Assembly (NCBI RefSeq): GCF_026104355.1
Contig: NZ_CP110535.1
Span: 2,542,001-2,606,000, forward strand
DNA: 64,000 nucleotides
Direction: 5' to 3'
Source: Halomonas sp. BDJS001
Lineage (GTDB): Bacteria > Pseudomonadota > Gammaproteobacteria > Pseudomonadales > Halomonadaceae
Of the stretch, positions 13,171 through 21,677 are shown in pieces (within the stretch, counting starts at the first letter, position 1; every line of letters starts with the position of its first letter). Below the pieces are notes generated by a model. The model searched no databases. It was not told the DNA's origin and worked only from the letters and a program-made list of their open reading frames with translations. The position numbers and the translations under genes are program-made.

Positions 13171-14171
13171 TCAGTGGTATCCCTCACCTACACGCACCTT
13201 ACCGCGGAACACCCAATAGGTCCAGGCGGTATATGCAAGGATGATGGGAATAACGAAGAGCATGCCAATCAATAAAAACAGCTGGATTCAGGGGCTGAGG
13301 CTGCATCCCACAACGTGTAGTTTGGGGGTACGATGATCGGCCACTTACTGACTATCAAACCTAAATAGGTAAACAGATAAATACCAATGGTAGCGATAAA
13401 AGGAATGCCTTCATCACGACGCTTCACAGAGCGATAAACCATAAACGCAGATAGCAATGCCAATGCAGGAAATACCCAGATCAACTGCAAATTGCCAAAC
13501 CAACGCTCCCACACCATCGGGTTAACGAACGGCGTCCAAATACTAATAATCGCAAATACCGCTAGCACAAGCGCCAATAGCAAAGGAGTGATTTTATAGG
13601 CCCAGTCTTGGATATGCCCTTCTGATTTTAGTATCAGCCAAGTAGCGCCAAGTAACGCGTAACCTGCCATTAAGCCAAGGCCGGTTAATACAGAAAAAGG
13701 CGTCAGCCAATCAAATGCCCCACCCACATAGGCGAAATCTTCCACCGGAAAACCTTGAATATAAGCACCTACCACAGCGCCTTGGGCAAAAGCGGCGATC
13801 ACCGACCCCCAGCAAAAAGCACGATTCCACCAGTGCCGATTACGCCGCGATTTAAAGCGAAGCTCGAAAGCAACCCCCCGGAAGATCAACCCAGCCAACA
13901 TCAGGAAAACGCCAATATACAAAGCTGGTAAAAACACTGAATAAACCAGAGGGAAAGCACCTAACAAACCTGCACCGCTTAGCACTAGCCACGTTTCATT
14001 ACCGTCCCATATCGGGGCCACCGTGTTCATCATTACATCTCGAGAATCTTCATCAGGAGCAAAGGGGTAAAGAATACCCAGCCCCAAATCAAATCCATCC
14101 ATAAGCACGTACATCATAATGCCGAAGCCGATGATAAAGGCCCAGATCAACGTTAAATCAAACATTTCCAT
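13171..14171 (-). CDS. cydB: Cytochrome bd ubiquinol oxidase subunit II (one-base frameshift)
   Basis: Membrane subunit that supports the haem-bearing CydA in reducing O2 with quinol. Eight or nine hydrophobic helices are visible, starting with LTLIWAFIIGFGIMMYVLMD and the conserved GFDLG. As read, the protein stops at 300 residues after APESSCFY. One extra C near 13284 (coding CCCAG instead of CCAG) restores APESQLFLLIGMLF and a C-terminus ending VRVGEGYH at 13171, about 333 residues. cydA lies two bases upstream and cydD three bases downstream, an operon. The truncation would remove the last helix and is probably a sequence error. Confidence 0.88.
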
Positions 14172-14173
14172 GT

Positions 14174-15589
14174 TCAGCTCCTCGCCGGTTCAACGTCATC
14201 ATCATAAGGGGTATGAGCAGCCGACATAGGCCGCATCGGACGCTTGAAGTGATCATGAGTCCCAGCGTCCTGCTCCTCAGGCAACATACCGTTACGCACG
14301 ACCCGGGTGAGATAATACACACCCGTATAAAACACCACGCCGTAGACCAAGACGTAACCAATCAAAGTGAATAACGCCATAGGGCCCGTCAGCGAAGGCG
14401 TTAACCCCTCGGCATGGGTCATCATGCCGTACACCAACCAAGGCGAACGGCCTGACTCAGTGACGATCCAACCCGCCAAGACAGCAATAAACGGCATGGG
14501 GATCATCGCCGTCAGGCCTTTTAAGAATAGCCGCTTGTCGTAGATGCGCCCTTTGCGACGCAAGATTAGCCCCGTCAACGCCACCGCAATCATCAGCAGT
14601 CCAATGCCCACCATGACACGGAAGCCCCAGAAAACGATCAGCACCGGCGGCTGCTCTTCAGGCGCCGCCTCGCTTATCCCCGGCACTTCCCCGTCAATAG
14701 AGTGGGTCAAGATGATACTGGCCAGGTTCGGAATACCCAGCTCAAAGTGATTGGTTTGAGCCTCTTGATCAGGAATCGCAAACAGCAGCAGCGGTACATT
14801 GCCCGAGGTTTCCCAATGCCCTTCCATCGCCGCCACTTTAGTCGGCTGGTGCTCTAACGTATTAATGCCATGGAAGTCGCCGATAACTGCCTGGGTGGGC
14901 GCTAAAAAAAGCAGTAGCCAAAGGCACATAGAGAGCGCGCGACGATTCGCTTCCGGATCCCGATCGCGCAACAGAAACCAGGCACTCACCCCTGCCACAA
15001 CAAAACCACCGGTTAGAAACGAGGCAACGGCCATATGCATAAAGCGGTAGGGAAACGAGGGGTTAAAGATCGCCTCGCTCCAGGAGGTCACGTGGAAACG
15101 GAAGTCGACCAACTCAACACCTGCCGGGGTATGCAACCAGCTGTTAGCGGACAGAATCCAGAAGGAGGAGATAAAGGTGCCCACTGCCACCATAATGGCA
15201 GCAAATAAGTGAACCCCTTGAGGCACCTTACCGCGACCAAACAGCAGCACGCCCAAAAAGGCTGCCTCTAAAAAGAACGCCGTGACGACTTCATAGCTGA
15301 GCATGGGGCCAAGGAAGTTCGATGAAGCCTGGGAAAAGTTACTCCAGTTAGTACCAAACTGGAATGACATAACAATGCCTGATACCACCCCCATGCCAAA
15401 GACAACGGCAAATACCTTTGTCCAGAATAGCGAAAGGCGGTCCCACGCAGGGTTCTTCGTCTTGAAGAAAAGGCCATGAAGCAGCGCTATGTAGGATGCA
15501 AGGCCAATCGTAAACACGGGGAAGATGGCGTGAAACGACACGACAAATGCAAATTGCAATCGTGACAACACCAGCGGATCAAGTTCCAT
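14174..15589 (-). CDS. cydA: Cytochrome bd quinol oxidase subunit I
   Basis: Haem-binding catalytic subunit of cytochrome bd oxidase. The 471 residues suggest a short-Q-loop, CioA-like form. The haem-ligand His is in QFAFVVSFHAIFPVF (residue 20), and a second His lies in the YRFMHMAVASF segment near residue 187. The quinol-site motif usually written GRQPW is GRSPW here, with Gln replaced by Ser. A good ribosome site (AGGAGAG) precedes the ATG at 15589. First gene of cydABDC; repeats in the upstream region may be regulatory. Oxidase identity is firm. Whether it is of the cyanide-insensitive type cannot be settled from sequence alone. Confidence 0.93.
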   Translation of the reverse strand: MELDPLVLSRLQFAFVVSFHAIFPVFTIGLASYIALLHGLFFKTKNPAWDRLSLFWTKVFAVVFGMGVVSGIVMSFQFGTNWSNFSQASSNFLGPMLSYEVVTAFFLEAAFLGVLLFGRGKVPQGVHLFAAIMVAVGTFISSFWILSANSWLHTPAGVELVDFRFHVTSWSEAIFNPSFPYRFMHMAVASFLTGGFVVAGVSAWFLLRDRDPEANRRALSMCLWLLLFLAPTQAVIGDFHGINTLEHQPTKVAAMEGHWETSGNVPLLLFAIPDQEAQTNHFELGIPNLASIILTHSIDGEVPGISEAAPEEQPPVLIVFWGFRVMVGIGLLMIAVALTGLILRRKGRIYDKRLFLKGLTAMIPMPFIAVLAGWIVTESGRSPWLVYGMMTHAEGLTPSLTGPMALFTLIGYVLVYGVVFYTGVYYLTRVVRNGMLPEEQDAGTHDHFKRPMRPMSAAHTPYDDDVEPARS

Positions 15590-15636
15590 TTCACTCTCCT
15601 AAGACCTGAATCGGTATCCCATGGATGGGTTAACAC

Positions 15637-15752
15637 AAGCTTAGTTGAGCCTTCATGGCACGACACTTTTAGTTATAAGCACTAAGCTTATTTCTTTACG
15701 CAAGGCTCCTTAGTACAACGCTGCTTTGCGTTTGCGTTGCGGAACTAAGCTT
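15637..15752 (-). promoter_or_regulatory. Repeat-rich control region upstream of cydA
   Basis: The 272-base gap between cydA and the exchanger gene holds three copies of AACTAAGCTT or its close variant: inverted at 15637-15646, then at 15681-15690 (ACTAAGCTTA) and 15743-15752. The outer pair is a perfect 10-base inverted repeat. A second inverted repeat, CAACGC/GCGTTG, lies at about 15716-15740. I see no clear FNR/ANR half-sites. Operator function is inference. Confidence 0.4.
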
Positions 15753-15861
15753 CTATCACTAGCGCCCTCTTGGACAGTCATTATACTGCAGCCACCGCAT
15801 GTCCAAGATGAGTCGCATTGACGCACCAATCCCCCGCATGAGGCGCAATGACGCAATAAGG

Positions 15862-16839
15862 CTATCGCGACAATATGACGACGCTGACCATATAACCGGT
15901 GTAGGCGATAAATAGCGCCAGCAGAACCCCCCCTTCCAAGCGGTTTATACGCCGAGGGCGGCCACGCCAGGAGAATGCAAACAGAATCATCAACAGCGTC
16001 ATTCCGGTCATCACACTCCAGTCGCGCACCAGCACTTCGCGCCCAGCTTCAATGGGCGCAATAACGCCGGCAAGGCCGACTACCGCCAGGCTGTTAAAGA
16101 GGTTGGATCCGACCACATTCCCCAGCACCATGTCGTGCTCATTTCGGCGCAGGGCGGTAATAGAGGAGGCTAGCTCAGGTAGCGACGTGCCAATAGCGAC
16201 CACGGTAAGACCAATAATCAAGTCGCTCACACCAAAGCGCAGCGCAATTTCTACAGCTCCCCACACCAGTAGCCGCGAACTGGCGATTAACAGCACTAAC
16301 CCTACCAGGGTCCACATAATAGCTTTGCCCCGGGACATCGGTTTGCTATCCAAGGTTTCTGCTACTTCAGCAACCAGCGCATCTTCGGGTTGATTGCGCG
16401 AGCGAACGATACTCACAACGATAAAAACAACCAACGCCAGCAAAAGACACACGGCCTCCCAGCGCGCGACAAATCCGTCCAGCAGCATCAAACCCGTCGC
16501 CAGCATGACCAGCATCAGGATAGGCATCTCTTTACTGATAACGCTAGAATGCACCGACAGCGGCGCCACAAGGGCTACCAAACCGAGGATCAAACCGATA
16601 TTGGCAATATTTGAGCCGTAGGCGTTACCGACAGCCAAGCCAGGGTTTCCGTCCATAGCCGCCAGAACGGACACCATCATTTCTGGCGCCGAGGTTCCAA
16701 ATCCTATGATCAACATCCCGATCAGCAATGGGGACAGGCCAAGCCAGCGCGATGTTGCCGCCGCGCCGTCGATAAACTTCTCGGCACTCCAGACCAATAA
16801 AACCAATCCAAGCACAACCGCTAATGTGGGGAGCAACAT
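15862..16839 (-). CDS. Calcium/sodium antiporter, CaCA family (YrbG-like)
   Basis: Inner-membrane exchanger that probably extrudes Ca2+ or moves Na+. The 325 residues form ten hydrophobic helices in two homologous halves, each with the alpha-repeat signature: GFGTSAPEMMVS near residue 48 and AIGTSLPELASS near residue 215. A short hydrophilic loop (RSRNQPEDALVAEVAETLDSKP) separates the halves. Length and motifs fit the prokaryotic K+-independent CaCA group. It is monocistronic, divergent from pqiA. Actual ion specificity is not readable; in a halophile a Na+-linked role is plausible. Confidence 0.9.
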   Translation of the reverse strand: MLLPTLAVVLGLVLLVWSAEKFIDGAAATSRWLGLSPLLIGMLIIGFGTSAPEMMVSVLAAMDGNPGLAVGNAYGSNIANIGLILGLVALVAPLSVHSSVISKEMPILMLVMLATGLMLLDGFVARWEAVCLLLALVVFIVVSIVRSRNQPEDALVAEVAETLDSKPMSRGKAIMWTLVGLVLLIASSRLLVWGAVEIALRFGVSDLIIGLTVVAIGTSLPELASSITALRRNEHDMVLGNVVGSNLFNSLAVVGLAGVIAPIEAGREVLVRDWSVMTGMTLLMILFAFSWRGRPRRINRLEGGVLLALFIAYTGYMVSVVILSR

Positions 16840-17186
16840 TCCATTTCCTTCATGACATAATGATTGTCACAGTTTGCAGATTTTGTATCCAAGTACCACT
16901 TCATAGCGACGGCAGTCAGATGCTATTACTAGCTATCCTGACCTCTATGCTGCGACACTTTAATGAGGGACCAACCTGACAGAAAAGTAGGCGGCCATTA
17001 TGATCGCATTTAACTGCTCGTCACTGCGCCGCAGCATCGTTGTCTAAACTAACGCTTTGGTCAAGCGGCTAGCCTACGTTTTTTAACACTGTTTCAGCGA
17101 CATAGGCTTGCTAAATGCGCATTTGACAGCCTAATCCGCCACATCCTAGTAGCTTTGCTTAGGGTTCGCACTGAGAGTTTTGCTTT
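16840..17186. other. Intergenic region between CaCA exchanger and pqiA
   Basis: 347 bases between divergent genes, with no convincing coding sequence. A possible plus-strand promoter has TTGACA at 17123-17128, followed 18 bases later by a weak -10 (TAGTAG at 17147-17152), and may serve pqiABC. Nothing else stands out. Confidence 0.4.
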
Positions 17187-18560
17187 TTGCTTCCACAACG
17201 ATTGATTAAGCGCCGCACATTACCGGTTAACGCCCCCCTCGTTGACCGTTTGCCACCTGAGGCTCGAACTCAGCGAAGGCGTTTGCGTGCCTGTCACGAG
17301 TGCGACTGGGTATCGGCACTGCCGCCGTTAAACTCAGGTGAGAAAGCCAGCTGTCCGCGCTGTTCACATGTTTTGGTTAAACGCCATCGCTACCCGGCAC
17401 AGCGCAGTATGGCCCTGGCCATCGCCTCTCTTGTTGCGCTGATGGTCGCGGTCTCGTTCCCTTTTATCAGTTTCACGGTCAGTGGGGTGAGTAACCGCAT
17501 TGAACTAACCCAGACCGCCACCACACTGATTGGCTTTCACCAGCCGGTGGTCGCTATCGCCGTCATCATGACCATTGTGGTACTCCCCGCGGTCTATCTA
17601 CTCGGGGTTCTTTGGCTGCAGTTTGGGTTACTCCGTGATCGCCCCCTGCCCTTTAGCCGTGACATCGCACGCTCACTGGCGCACTTAACGCCATGGATGA
17701 TGGCCGACGTGTTTATTATCGGCGCTCTGGTAAGCCTGATAAAAATCGCCGGATTGGCCGATGTGACAATAGGCATCTCCTTCTGGGCGTTTTGTGCTTT
17801 TGCACTACTGCTACTGATGACAACCCAGTCCCTGGATGCCGACTGGATGTGGTTCTCGTTAGAGGGAGAACCACTGGCTCCCGAAGGTACGCAAACAGGA
17901 CTGCCTGCTGGCGCTCAAGGCCTGACCGGCTGCCCTACCTGCGGGCTGATCAACCGCTTATCGCCCCAGGGGCGTGGTCACTGCGTTCGCTGCAATGAAA
18001 AGCTTCATCAGCGACTGCCGCATAGCTTACAGCGCACCTGGGCACTTCTCGCCGCCTCGGCCATTATGTACATTCCTGCCAATGTGTATCCCATTATGAC
18101 AACCACCAGCCTGGGCAACTCCTCACCTTCAACCATCATTGGCGGCGTGGTTCAACTAATCCAGATGGGCTCCTGGCCAATTGCGGCGGTTATTTTTATT
18201 GCCAGCGTGATCGTTCCCGTCGGCAAGTTATTAGCGTTAATCTGGCTATGCTTAGTGGTTCGGCGTAGCAGCGCATTAAACGCCCAAAGCCGTACGCGAC
18301 TCTATCGTCTAACGGAATTTATTGGACGCTGGTCAATGGTCGATGTTTTTGTGGTGGCCATACTCGTGGCACTGATTCGCGCAGGCTCCTTGATGTCAAT
18401 TACACCAGGCCCGGCGGCACTCGCTTTTGGCTCGGTGGTTGTATTAACCATGCTAGCGGCGATGACATTTGATCCGCGTTTAATTTGGGACACTCCGCTT
18501 CCACCTCGTCACTCCCTTCTTCGCCGTAAAGCGGCCACCAAGGAACCTGTTGATGGCTAA
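17187..18560 (+). CDS. pqiA: Intermembrane transport protein PqiA
   Basis: Inner-membrane part of the PqiABC lipid-transport/envelope-integrity system. The 457 residues have a tandem architecture: two zinc ribbons (ACHEC...CPRC near residue 34 and GCPTC...CVRC near 245), each followed by four membrane helices. A TTG start at 17187 is used here for want of ATG or GTG, so the N-terminus is uncertain by up to about 30 residues. The stop overlaps pqiB by eight bases, giving a coupled pqiA-pqiB-pqiC operon. Confidence 0.9.
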   Translation: MLPQRLIKRRTLPVNAPLVDRLPPEARTQRRRLRACHECDWVSALPPLNSGEKASCPRCSHVLVKRHRYPAQRSMALAIASLVALMVAVSFPFISFTVSGVSNRIELTQTATTLIGFHQPVVAIAVIMTIVVLPAVYLLGVLWLQFGLLRDRPLPFSRDIARSLAHLTPWMMADVFIIGALVSLIKIAGLADVTIGISFWAFCAFALLLLMTTQSLDADWMWFSLEGEPLAPEGTQTGLPAGAQGLTGCPTCGLINRLSPQGRGHCVRCNEKLHQRLPHSLQRTWALLAASAIMYIPANVYPIMTTTSLGNSSPSTIIGGVVQLIQMGSWPIAAVIFIASVIVPVGKLLALIWLCLVVRRSSALNAQSRTRLYRLTEFIGRWSMVDVFVVAILVALIRAGSLMSITPGPAALAFGSVVVLTMLAAMTFDPRLIWDTPLPPRHSLLRRKAATKEPVDG

Positions 18561-20238
18561 TGAAACAACACCGCCTAATACCAATCCCACAAATGATCAG
18601 GATCTTAATAAGGCCAAAACCTCACGCCAAACCCGGCTCTCCCCTATTTGGGTCGTGCCTATCGTTGCGATTGCCATTGGTCTATGGCTGGTTTATGACA
18701 ACTACGCCAGTCGCGGTACGCTGGTGACGCTGACCATGGAGAGTGCCGAGGGAATCGAAGCGGGCAATACACTGATCCGTAGCCGCAATGTAGAAGTGGG
18801 CCGGGTGCAGGATGTGCGTTTGTCGGACGACCTTTCCCATGCCGTACTGACTGCTCGTATTCAACCGGAGGTTGAGGATCTTCTGCGCGAAGACACCCGC
18901 TTTTGGGTGGTTAAGCCACGCATTGGCCGTGAGGGTATTAGTGGTTTAGGCACTGTACTCTCCGGTGCTTATATTCAGCTTGAACCAGGCACTGCGGAAG
19001 CACCCCGACGGGAATTTCCCGTCAGCGATATCCCCCCTGTTGCGCCCGCCGGCCAAGCGGGGCTGCGTCTTAGTTTGACGAGCCAACTGGGCAACTCACT
19101 GCGGGTAGGTGACCCGGTTTCTTACCAGGGTTATACCGTGGGGCGTATTGAAGAGAATAATTTTGAGCCTCTCTCACGCACCATGCAGCATCAGGTGTTT
19201 ATTGAAGAGCCATACACCAATTTAGTCACCGACAGCACACGCTTTTGGACGTCTAGCGGTATCGATTTTCGCTTGGACGCCGACGGTGTGCGCGTTAACG
19301 TCGAGTCATTGGAAGCACTGCTGGGTGGCGGTGTTACCTTCGGCGTACCCGAAGACCTGCCCATGGGGCAGCCGGTTGAAGCCAATACACGCTTTACCCT
19401 TTATGCCGATGAAAACGCCGCCCGAGAAGGTACCTTTAATCGCTATCTAGAGTATGTCCTGTTGGTAGACGAAACAGTGCGCGGACTCTCAAAAGGAGCG
19501 CCGGTAGAGTTTCGCGGTGTGAGACTGGGCACCGTTGCTGCCGTGCCCTGGAATTTTACCGCACCACAGCCCGACTCACGGGCCCGCTTTGCCATCCCAG
19601 TACTCATCAGGATTGAGCCTCAGCGCCTGGGTATTGAAAATAGCGATATTGATCTCGAAGAGTGGGAGGCGCGGTTCCAGCGTATGTTTGGTTTGGGTCT
19701 ACGCGCATCGTTAAAAAATGGCAGTCTGCTAACGGGCGCCCTGTTTGTCGACTTAAACTTTCAGCGAGACCTGGCCGATGAATATACTGCCGAGCGCTTC
19801 TCGGATCGCCCAGTGTTCCCCACCGTCCCTGGCGGCTTTGCCCAGATACAGGCCCAAGTGACCAATTTACTTGATAAGCTAAACGCCCTTGAGGTTGAAC
19901 CGCTGCTAACCGGCTTGGATCGTAACTTACAAGCTTCCGAGCAGATGCTGAATGAAGTTCGCGAAGTGAGCGCCTCTCTGAACCAGTTGCTCAATGATCC
20001 TGAAACCCAGGCCGTTGGAGGAAACCTTAACGCGACGCTGGATGAACTACGTGGCACGCTCCAGGGCTTATCGCCTTCATCGCCGGCTTATCAAGAGCTT
20101 ACTACGGCCATTGAACGGCTGGATCGCTTGATGCGTGACCTACAGCCATTGACACGTACGCTCAATGACAACCCCAGAGCGCTGTTGTTTGACAATCTGG
20201 ATGCCCAAGACCCCATCCCGCGCGCGCCACGGGATTAA
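18553..20238 (+). CDS. pqiB: Intermembrane transport protein PqiB (MCE)
   Basis: Periplasm-spanning MCE protein thought to form a hexameric tube carrying lipids between the membranes. It has an N-terminal membrane anchor at about residues 28-48 (SPIWVVPIVAIAIGLWLVYD), then three MCE domains starting near residues 55, 170 and 290, each with the typical EAGNTLIRSRNVEVGRV or GAPVEFRGVRLGTV type of segment. A C-terminal helical region (about 420-540) follows that would form the needle. About 561 residues, normal. ATG at 18553 with AAGGA eight bases upstream is preferred to the TTG at 18550. pqiC follows 10 bases later. Confidence 0.93.
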   Translation: MANETTPPNTNPTNDQDLNKAKTSRQTRLSPIWVVPIVAIAIGLWLVYDNYASRGTLVTLTMESAEGIEAGNTLIRSRNVEVGRVQDVRLSDDLSHAVLTARIQPEVEDLLREDTRFWVVKPRIGREGISGLGTVLSGAYIQLEPGTAEAPRREFPVSDIPPVAPAGQAGLRLSLTSQLGNSLRVGDPVSYQGYTVGRIEENNFEPLSRTMQHQVFIEEPYTNLVTDSTRFWTSSGIDFRLDADGVRVNVESLEALLGGGVTFGVPEDLPMGQPVEANTRFTLYADENAAREGTFNRYLEYVLLVDETVRGLSKGAPVEFRGVRLGTVAAVPWNFTAPQPDSRARFAIPVLIRIEPQRLGIENSDIDLEEWEARFQRMFGLGLRASLKNGSLLTGALFVDLNFQRDLADEYTAERFSDRPVFPTVPGGFAQIQAQVTNLLDKLNALEVEPLLTGLDRNLQASEQMLNEVREVSASLNQLLNDPETQAVGGNLNATLDELRGTLQGLSPSSPAYQELTTAIERLDRLMRDLQPLTRTLNDNPRALLFDNLDAQDPIPRAPRD

Positions 20239-20248
20239 GGAGCTAACG

Positions 20249-20833
20249 ATGTTCATATGGATGAGATGTTCCTTGCTGCTGCTATGCTTGTTGTTATCCG
20301 CCTGTGCCAGCAGCGTCACGCCCCCCTCTCGCTACATGCTGCCGAGCGACCCGCTGACTAGCACCGCTCGCCAGCCCGAGGGCACGCTTATAGTGAACTC
20401 ACCTCGGCTTGCCCACTATCTGGATGTCGACGGCATTGTGATGCAGCTAGACGACATTACGTTGAACGCCGCTCGCGAGCATCAGTGGGCAGAAGGGTTA
20501 GGCAGGCAGTTAGAACGGAATCTGCGCGCCAATCTGGCGCATGCGCTGCCAACGATTAGGGTTATGCGTGCAGAAGGCGAACAGGCTAACGCCTTGACGC
20601 TGCGCCTCAACGTGGATCAATTCCAGGGGCGCTTTGACGGTGTCGCTGTGGCTAGCGGCCAATGGCAATTACTTAACGATGTTGGAGAGCTGTTAGTGAT
20701 GGAAAACTTCTATGCAGAAACCCCTCTAGCAGAAGATGGCTACCCCGCCTTGGTGCGCGCATTAACTGATAGTTGGGATCAAGCCGCCGAACTGATCGCC
20801 ACTGAAATACGACAGGGCGATTATTTTGATTAA
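20249..20833 (+). CDS. pqiC: PqiC outer-membrane lipoprotein (YmbA family)
   Basis: Lipoprotein partner of PqiB, proposed to dock the tube at the outer membrane. ATG at 20249 follows a good ribosome site (AAGGAG) and gives about 194 residues. The signal peptide ends in the lipobox LLSAC, with the lipidated Cys near residue 18. The rest matches the ABC-type transport auxiliary lipoprotein fold (RYMLPSDP start, NSPRLAHYLD segment). In the same frame the open reading extends upstream into pqiB, but the lipoprotein start is clear. Confidence 0.92.
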   Translation: MFIWMRCSLLLLCLLLSACASSVTPPSRYMLPSDPLTSTARQPEGTLIVNSPRLAHYLDVDGIVMQLDDITLNAAREHQWAEGLGRQLERNLRANLAHALPTIRVMRAEGEQANALTLRLNVDQFQGRFDGVAVASGQWQLLNDVGELLVMENFYAETPLAEDGYPALVRALTDSWDQAAELIATEIRQGDYFD

Positions 20834-20898
20834 TCAGCGCTTTTCTAAACGGAGCTTGCTGCACTACGCTTAATGCTAACCCTCTCAGGGATGTCACT

Positions 20899-21405
20899 AT
20901 GACAGCTGAACAAAGCCAGACCACAGGTCTGCCCGTTGAACAACTGCGCGATACCATTAACACCCTCATACATACCGTCACGGCACTGCTTGAGGGTGAA
21001 TTGACGCTAGATCTACTCGAAACGGCTTTAAATAGCCACGACGAACTGCGTGACCAGTTAACAGCTCACAGTCGTGACTCCTCAACGCTAGCCGCGCTTC
21101 AGCGCATTGAGCAGTTCATTACCCTGCAAGCGGGGCACTATTATCAAACGGCTAGCGACGATCTTGATGAGCAGCAAAACAGTCGTTTTCTCACCCTCTT
21201 TGCAAGACAACTATTAGCGCTTGATGGCATAGGGCCAGCTACGGCCCGCCAACTGTTTCAACTTGGTGTTTTCACCCCCAAGCACTTTTTTGCATTACCC
21301 CCCAAGGAAGTCGCCCAGCTCGACTTGCCCGCGGCTACGTTAGCGCGGTTGATTCCACTGCATGCCCAGGCACCGCCACTGGAACGATTCAGCGAAACAA
21401 GCTGA
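20899..21405 (+). CDS. Helix-hairpin-helix protein of unknown function
   Basis: I do not recognise this 168-residue protein as a named gene. The N-terminal two-thirds is rich in Leu, Gln, Asp and Glu and probably alpha-helical. The C-terminal part (about residues 108-150) has a helix-hairpin-helix look, with LDGIGPATARQLFQLGVFT followed by a second element (LPPKEVAQLDLPAATLARL), as in small DNA-binding or structural HhH modules. The ATG at 20899 has a plausible AGGGA upstream. It lies 65 bases after pqiC and before an RNA helicase. A nucleic-acid role is inference. Confidence 0.7.
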   Translation: MTAEQSQTTGLPVEQLRDTINTLIHTVTALLEGELTLDLLETALNSHDELRDQLTAHSRDSSTLAALQRIEQFITLQAGHYYQTASDDLDEQQNSRFLTLFARQLLALDGIGPATARQLFQLGVFTPKHFFALPPKEVAQLDLPAATLARLIPLHAQAPPLERFSETS

Positions 21406-21619
21406 GGCCCCATAACCGTGTTACACTACCCGGCTTATTACTGACACGTAGTTTTCTGGTGTGTCCGTGCACACTAGGATGATAGTGCTGCTTGGCGCTA
21501 TAACCTTCACGTCTCCTGTCACGGTCATCCACGGCTAACCAACGACCATCGCGGCACGCTGAATTATCTGGCACACTTCGCTGCCGCGAAGGTGAATCAA
21601 CCTCGCTTTTTGAACATAA

Positions 21620-21663
21620 CACCTAGTGATAACAACCATTTACCGGTATTAATTCACTAGGTG
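21620..21663 (+). promoter_or_regulatory. Inverted repeat in the rhlE leader
   Basis: A perfect nine-base inverted repeat, CACCTAGTG and CACTAGGTG, separated by 26 bases, ends 14 bases before the rhlE ATG and just upstream of its Shine-Dalgarno (GGAG at 21669). It could be an operator, or a leader stem sensitive to the helicase itself. Confidence 0.5.
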
Positions 21664-21677
21664 ACTGCGGAGAACGC

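Noticed and set aside
9787..15589. cyd genes as true pseudogenes marking a degraded operon
   Set aside because: All breaks are single-base losses at runs, and the downstream sequence is fully conserved, as in other frameshifted genes across the window.
20165..20248. N-terminal extension of the pqiC frame into pqiB
   Set aside because: The lipoprotein signal at 20249 with a good ribosome site is the real start.
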